A stretch of 64,000 nucleotides of DNA from Elysia crispata (lineage: Eukaryota > Mollusca > Gastropoda > Plakobranchidae), in contig JAWDGP010001361.1 of assembly GCA_033675545.1 (NCBI GenBank), forward strand, positions 46,001 through 110,000, in the 5' to 3' direction. Below, piece by piece: positions 58,153 through 64,000 of the stretch. Every line of letters begins with the position of its first letter. Position 1 is the stretch's first letter. Under the pieces are notes generated by a model, which was not told where the DNA came from, searched no databases, and saw nothing but the letters and a program-made list of their open reading frames with translations. A program made the translations under genes and the position numbers.

Positions 58153-58170
58153 CTATTGTTTCCAAGCCAT
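58153..58170 (-). promoter_or_regulatory. five-codon upstream ORF in the receptor leader
   Basis: If the acceptor at 58173 is used, the first ATG of the exon (58170) opens a five-codon frame (MAWKQ) that stops 13 bases before the receptor start. It could reduce initiation at the main ATG. Confidence 0.4.
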
Positions 58171-58514
58171 GCCTGAAAAAAACAAAAAAAGGAAAGAAAA
58201 AAACTAACCAATAATTATAAGGTCATTATCTTTCTCAAGATTGTACATTTTTTTCACAGGATGTCTTTACATCTCAGAGTAATAATGTAATTATTCTAAT
58301 AGTTCCATTGAAGCCATTTGTTTTTAAACATTTTTAAATTTAGGAACTAGCTCACACTTTCTCTGTAGATAAAAAAATTAGATTAAAGTTGGATCTTAAT
58401 AAAAAAAAATCGATGACTTGCTGTGCTCTGTACACTCTGTTTTAGAACGCTGAAAGAAAAATTTTGACATGTGTCAGTTGAAAGTTCCTACTTAACATGT
58501 AAGTCTGACGGGCT

Positions 58515-58685
58515 TTAACTTCAGTATTCATCTTTATTTTATATCAGCACATAATTCTGCATAAACCGAAAAAAATGTTTAGTTTTTATGGATGCAAATG
58601 AATTAAGCATTTTTCCCCCCATCCTTATTTGTTGAGTATTTAGTATCATGAATTACACTGAATCAACATGGAAACCAATCTTCCA
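58515..58685. repeat. dispersed repeat, copy B
   Basis: Similar to 56915-57115 (see copy A), upstream of receptor exon 1. Confidence 0.45.
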
Positions 58686-58744
58686 TACTTAGAGCAATTC
58701 AAGTTAAATTCTAGTAATTCCAGTGAAGGTTTATGTTCAAAGCA

Positions 58745-59045
58745 TTTTTAAAATCCAAAACTTGCTCAAGCTTTTATCCAAGGATAGATTTTGACCACAG
58801 CTGGATTTTGTTAAAAGTCGGCTTTCATGTATCAAAAATAATCCAGTACTTGCGATGCTCTGATACAGTCAGCTCTCATAAAATCCAGGACTTGCCAAGT
58901 TCCATACAGTCTGCTTCTGTGTACTAAAAAAAAATTCCTGGAGGACTTGCGATACTCAATACAAACTGCTTTGGCGAATTGGTGTATTTAAAAAAATCCA
59001 GTATTTGTGATGCTTGATACAGTTGGCTTTAGTGTATTGGGAGAC
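58745..59045. repeat. degenerate minisatellite, about 60-70 bp unit
   Basis: Each unit has AATCCAG.ACTTGC, then GATGCTCTGATACAGTC and GGCTTT.GTGTA. About four or five diverged units, with an outlying one near 58390. Confidence 0.7.
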
Positions 59046-60104
59046 ATGCTCATGCTCCCCTCAATCTCTGGCAGAAGTATGCCTTACTGTTCCCAAACAA
59101 ACCTAGTGACTAGACCAAACAGGGAAAAAAGGGGGGCAAGTCATCTAACACATAAACGACTGGCCTTCACGCTTTCAGAGATACCAAATCAAAGATCTGG
59201 TGCCTCAGATCCGTGCTCACCTGAGTCATGACGTTCAGAAGGCACATTCTTCAGTCTTTGAAAGGAATTTACAAGTCTTTCATCATTTGTTCCCTTCACT
59301 AATTTTGTGCAAAAGGAAAAAAGAACAGCGAGGTCAGTGTATTGTCAATAGGACTAGGAGTTACAACTCACTCCCTTTTTCCTCTCTTTTTAATAAGTAA
59401 GTTGGGATTTGCTGTTTTATTTCAAGCGACACACTCATATTTTACATTTCAAGTCTACAAAAATTACTAGGGTCAATACAAAATAGACTACATGTGAATA
59501 GCTGAAAATAATCACAGACTTTTGGAAGTGATATAAGAGTACGATTGGTTGACATTGTCAACCACAAAGACGTGTTGAATCTATTGCAGTCTAAATACCC
59601 TGATAAGTAAAATTAGAGAGTTGCTCTTAACTTCATCAGTTACACAGTAACTTACACAAGTTAAAGTGAGATTCAAGCAAAGATTTAAGTTTTAATAATA
59701 AAATAATCGTGGTATTGATATACTTTCAACCGAAATTCAAATTAATTAAGCATCATATTTTGACAACAAAAGAATTCTAGGATTACACTGAAATGTAATA
59801 TTAACAGTTTGAGGGAGGTGCATCTCATTTTCAACCCGTTCAAAACCATTTTTCCACTTTTCCAGACATTGTTATGATTGTTATGGTTGAAAAGTATTAC
59901 AAATGTCAAACTCAAATACATGCAGATCTGAGTTACTTTGTATTTTCGAAATTCATGAAAAGCTGGGTCACCAACTGTTTCTTGTTCATGATAAACAGCG
60001 ACCCTTATATTTGTTATGTTACAAATAATTTGTTGCATTTGCTTGTGTCTCTGCATTATCAGTTGTTTTTTTTTTTTGTGTGAGAATTTAAGTTACGGTT
60101 TCAG
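59046..60104. other. upstream region of the receptor gene
   Basis: No coding region called. On the minus strand a good donor (GTGAGC) at 59220 follows a stretch ending GTCATGACTCAG and could close a leader exon. This is not supported by anything else. Confidence 0.4.
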
Positions 60105-60182
60105 ATGAAAATCTAGATCTAGATTCTAGTCGATATCTAGATCTAGATCTAAATCTAGATCGCCTCTAGATCTAGATCTAGA
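60105..60182. repeat. GATCTA hexamer cluster
   Basis: Four groups of AGATCTAGATCT-type units separated by short spacers. Strongly self-complementary. Confidence 0.85.
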
Positions 60183-60410
60183 GCCTTACTTACAGACCTT
60201 ATTATAGTTGTAGCATCATGCTCAGACAAAGTGAAAAAAAAAGGCCTTTCGGAAATCCATATATAGATTAGTAAGTCTTTACATTAAATCTACCTCATCA
60301 ATTGTCAGGTTTTGTTTTTCAACTATCAAGATTCTTTTCTCAAGCAGTTGTCAGCCATAATTTACATCCGGTTCGTTAACTGCGTCTTATCTAGGCTAGC
60401 TTAGGCTTAC

Positions 60411-60460
60411 CTTCACTGACATAGGTACAACTATACCTAAACTAGTTGTAGGTACGCTCG
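60411..60460 (-). promoter_or_regulatory. possible leader exon of the receptor gene
   Basis: On the minus strand the sequence ends CCTATGTCAGTGAAG directly before a strong donor GTAAGC (60410). Together with the acceptor at 58173 this could give a non-coding first exon. The transcription start cannot be seen; the left limit of the feature is the donor and the right limit is arbitrary. Confidence 0.25.
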
Positions 60461-61029
60461 ATATTTATTTTTCGATATAATTGGAAGCGTTACAAAATAA
60501 TTATAAAGCGTAATAGAGTATTAGAGGAGTATCCAAAGAGACTGAACACTGCCTGTAACCTTAAGCTCATTATGATTTTTTTTTTTTTTTTTTTTTAAGA
60601 AAATCAAGATAGTAAAACATCAAAACCGAAATACAGACTCAGACTGAGAAAGTCTTTCTTATTGTTCTGTTTATGCCAATGAGATAATGGCAAAAAGCGT
60701 AATCAAAATGGTTAGAAATTAAATGTTGAAGTACCCAATTATTTAATCCGTTTGATTGATTTTATTCCCGTTGTTAAAGATGTGGACACCCATTTTTTCG
60801 TATGACGATCTGACCTCTGCTTTTTGCTGTTCAATTCCAACCCTTTCTTTCGGTTTCTTTTTCAACACTGTCTATTATTCGTTGCGAGTTTTCTTCAGTT
60901 AATTCTGTGCCAGTAGCATACCTAAAGCTTTAGTTTGTTCCCTCCTACTTTAATTCCTGGGTATTCTACGTTTTGCCTACTCATTTCGCTGTAGAGAGAG
61001 AAACATTCTGGGGAAAGTATATTATATAT

Positions 61030-61440
61030 ATCCTGAATAGCGCAGGTAAGAAGAGTGTCCAGAGAATGAAATCGATACTAACGATTAAAAGATATACACG
61101 TTTCCTTCCACACAAGAAGAAAAGCTCTAGAATGTTATATTGCACCCATCCTTATGTGTGGATGCAAAGCCTGGGCAATTTCAAAACAGCTACAAAAGAA
61201 ACTGGAGGCAAAAGAAATGTATTTCACACAGAGAATACAACGAACCTGATGGACTGCAACGAAATCAAATAAAACAGTGTTACGAGAAGCTAACACAACA
61301 TGATCTCTCATAATTTAAATGGTCGATGAACTAACAAAGTTGTTAATGCATGTCGAGTAACAAATGCACTAAAAGCGAGGAGAGGTAGAGATGGGTGGAA
61401 GGTCATGATCGCCTGCACTAAAGATCAGGGCAGCTGATTG
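61030..61440 (+). mobile_element. non-LTR retrotransposon 3' fragment (reverse transcriptase C-terminus)
   Basis: A broken frame reads ECYIAPILMCGCKAWAISKQ, then LQKKLEAKEMYFTQRIQRT, stop, WTATKSNKTVLREAN. This is the typical region after the palm in endonuclease-reverse transcriptases (KCYV..LLYGCEAWTI, KLEA.EM, R..RI.WT, N..VL). Further on RRGRDGWKVMIAC matches the usual end of such proteins. It has at least two in-frame stops and is inactive. Confidence 0.65.
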
Positions 61441-61587
61441 ATTGGCTGATCATTCAGATAGTCCATCCCCACGTCTGCTCAATAATCATAAACCAGACCA
61501 ATCGTTAAGGCCCATTACCATTCTACTTTTTACTACAATCAGCATTAGGAAACTGCAAAAGACACCCCCCACACACACTCATTTTTT

Positions 61588-61619
61588 TTTTTTTTTTTTT
61601 TTTTGGGGGGTGGGGGGGT
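61588..61619. repeat. poly-T / poly-G low-complexity run
   Basis: A run of about 22 T passes into G-rich sequence. It underlies the open frame at 61442-61636, which is not a gene. Confidence 0.8.
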
Positions 61620-61962
61620 GCAAGCATCCAAAATGAAAGAATTGCAAATGGTGCCTAAATATCGGGAGATAGGCCTATTATTATAATGATGTGCCATATA
61701 TTTCCCTTGATCCCCAGAGCATTCAGGTTCCCAAACTTTATCAATTTAACTTTAACAATTTTAGCTCCGCCATCTTAATCGTGACTCAAAGTAACATGTA
61801 AAGATTAATAAAATTAAAAAAAAGGAAATTGGGAGTGATAATGTTTTCATTCTTTGTATTCATTTAAGATTGGACAGATAAATGTAAGTTTTATGTGATC
61901 GGATTAAAGACAGTTCAGCCTGCCCCGAACTTTAACCTGAGCCATCTGCTCTGTAAAGAATT

Positions 61963-62085
61963 CTATGAAGGTACAAAAAGATTCCATCGTACCGATAACA
62001 AAAATATCTTAATCGTCACTAAAAAGAATACGGCGATTAAAAATAGGTATAGTATGAGGTAAAATTGCCATTCACTAGCATCCAT
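61963..62085 (-). CDS. possible 40-aa single-pass membrane peptide
   Basis: ATG at 62085 sits in CCACCATGG, an optimal vertebrate-type start context. The product begins MDASEWQFYLILYLFLIAVF, continues FLVTIKIFL and ends RWNLFVPS: a short acidic N-terminus, one hydrophobic segment of about 22 residues, and a basic, Trp-containing tail. The frame continues upstream to another Met at 62259, but that part has no membrane or domain signal. I do not recognise the family. A GT at 61993-61992 could alternatively make this a first coding exon. It could also be chance in AT-rich DNA. Confidence 0.3.
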   Translation of the reverse strand: MDASEWQFYLILYLFLIAVFFLVTIKIFLLSVRWNLFVPS

Positions 62086-62550
62086 GGTGGAGCGGTGTGC
62101 GAAGCAGTAATGTCTGAGCGAGACTTTGGTTAAAGCTGTAACTGTAGCGCCGTATCTTCTATCGTTCTTAACGAAATGAGGATCACTGTGATGTAACGTT
62201 ACTGAAGATATGAACGTAAATATCTTATTATTCTTAGTTTGTGTATCCAATACAGACAAAGATTGAGTGGAATTTCGATAAGTTCGCCTGTAGATCTCGA
62301 ATCTAAATATCTTTCAAATGCCCCAAAAAGGAAATAACTTTTTAGTCCAAAACTAGATAATATATTACGGAAACAAAAGAAAATATTCTTGATAAAAAAC
62401 AAAACAAAAACAAAAACAAAAACCTAAAGTTATCAGATTTTTTGAAAGATCTAAATCTTGATCTGTAGATGATGATAATGAGTTTGGCAAGGAGAATGAA
62501 GTTAATGAGAAAAGAGTATATGTAAAAGGGGAGAACAAAAGCGAAGAGAA

Positions 62551-63105
<555 letters not shown>

Positions 63106-63594
63106 TTGTGTTAGTTGGAGGAGGAGGAGATAGAAGAGAAGGAGAAGGATGAGGAAGAAAGAGATACCACCAGTGTCCCTTTTCTCTTTGTTAAGAAAAT
63201 TTGGATGCTCTTTATTGTTGGGACTGAAAACAGAAATGTGAATTTTTTACAGTAATAAGTAAACAACTAAAATGAATTTTTTTCTTTCATAAAGAAAATG
63301 TATTTTAAAACAACAAAAGAGAGCAAGATGGCAATTGAACAAGGGACATAAAAAGTTTCCTAAATTTAAAATCTAAAATATATTTAGACAACATTTTGGA
63401 CACATCAATTTCTCTGGTTACAGTACAGGTACACCAGAAAATCAAATAATTCTGTGGAGGAATGTGGACAATATTTTTCAAACAGTATATTTGTATTTAT
63501 TGCATAATAATGCTCGAAAACCGTCACTCACCAGCCAGGCTGCAAACGGAATTTTTGCCTGAAAGTCTTTGCAATAATGTGACGAAAATATAAC
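63106..63594. other. non-coding stretch
   Basis: Purine-rich near the array, then ordinary AT-rich sequence. Nothing recognised. Confidence 0.6.
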
Positions 63595-63739
63595 CATCTG
63601 TCTGTCTCTCTGTCTCTGTCTCTTTCTGTTTGACTGTCTCTCACTCTCTGTCTTTGTCTCTGTCTGTCTGTCTGTCTCTCTTTCTGTCTCTTTTTTTCTC
63701 TCTATCTATTTATATATCTGTCTATCTATCTATCTATCC

Positions 63740-63793
<54 letters not shown>

Positions 63794-63904
63794 ATATCTA
63801 TCTATCTCTGTGTCTGTCTGTCTGTCTCTCTGTGTCTCTGTCTCTGTCTCTGTCCCTCTGTCTCTGTCTCTGTCTCTCTCTGTGTCTCTGTCTCTGTCTG
63901 TCTG

Positions 63905-63985
<81 letters not shown>
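63595..63985. repeat. compound (CTGT)n, (CTAT)n, (CT)n microsatellite
   Basis: CTGT/CTCT mixtures to about 63710, a CTAT array to about 63805, CTGTCT variants to about 63915, then a pure CT run of about 70 bases to 63983. Confidence 0.97.
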
Positions 63986-63987
<2 letters not shown>

Positions 63988-64000
63988 TTTCTTGTTCTTT

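Overview
The window is animal nuclear DNA: AT-rich, intron-dense and full of microsatellites, with two split protein genes and several layers of transposable elements. A gastropod or other mollusc is the likeliest source. The clues are a RAG1-like transposon of the type described from the sea slug Aplysia (N-RAG-TP), an invertebrate-style IL-17 receptor, clusters of the palindromic hexamer GATCTA, and very long (CT)n, (CTAT)n and (AGT)n arrays. The species assignment is inference.

Left part (1-12.1 kb). A plain leader and a microsatellite block (1379-2078) are followed by LLPH on the + strand, a small basic nucleolar ribosome-biogenesis protein. It has three coding exons (3474-3609, 4684-4725, 11652-11815; 113 codons plus stop). 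Its 6.9-kb second intron carries a decayed DNA transposon on the minus strand. That transposase has the RAG1-type N-terminal zinc-binding region (9223-10974) and a RAG1/Transib-type catalytic core (continuing to 7689). It is broken three ways: a 374-bp insertion with terminal inverted repeats and a 6-bp target duplication (8854-9227), a residual frame offset, and an Asn where the first catalytic Asp is expected.

Middle (12.1-23.7 kb). Gene-poor AT-rich DNA holds a perfect-type hairpin (16194-16269) and a 1.1-kb pogo/Tigger-like non-autonomous element (22409-23526) with a tRNA-like SINE inside.

Right part (23.7-58.2 kb). One large minus-strand gene encodes an IL-17 receptor-like type I membrane protein. 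I could chain 14 coding exons with matching splice phases from signal peptide to stop (743 aa): an ectodomain, one transmembrane helix at about residues 386-408, a SEFIR signalling domain and a Ser/Asp-rich tail. Its introns hold a 2.9-kb inverted-repeat transposon, two copies of a MITE (one nested in a minisatellite), a 312-bp perfect tandem duplication and several degenerate tandem repeats. LLPH and the receptor gene are convergent, about 12 kb apart, and have no evident functional link.

Far right (58.2-64 kb). This part holds candidate 5' leader exons of the receptor gene, a non-LTR retrotransposon 3' fragment, a possible 40-aa single-pass membrane peptide with an excellent start context, and two very large microsatellite blocks.
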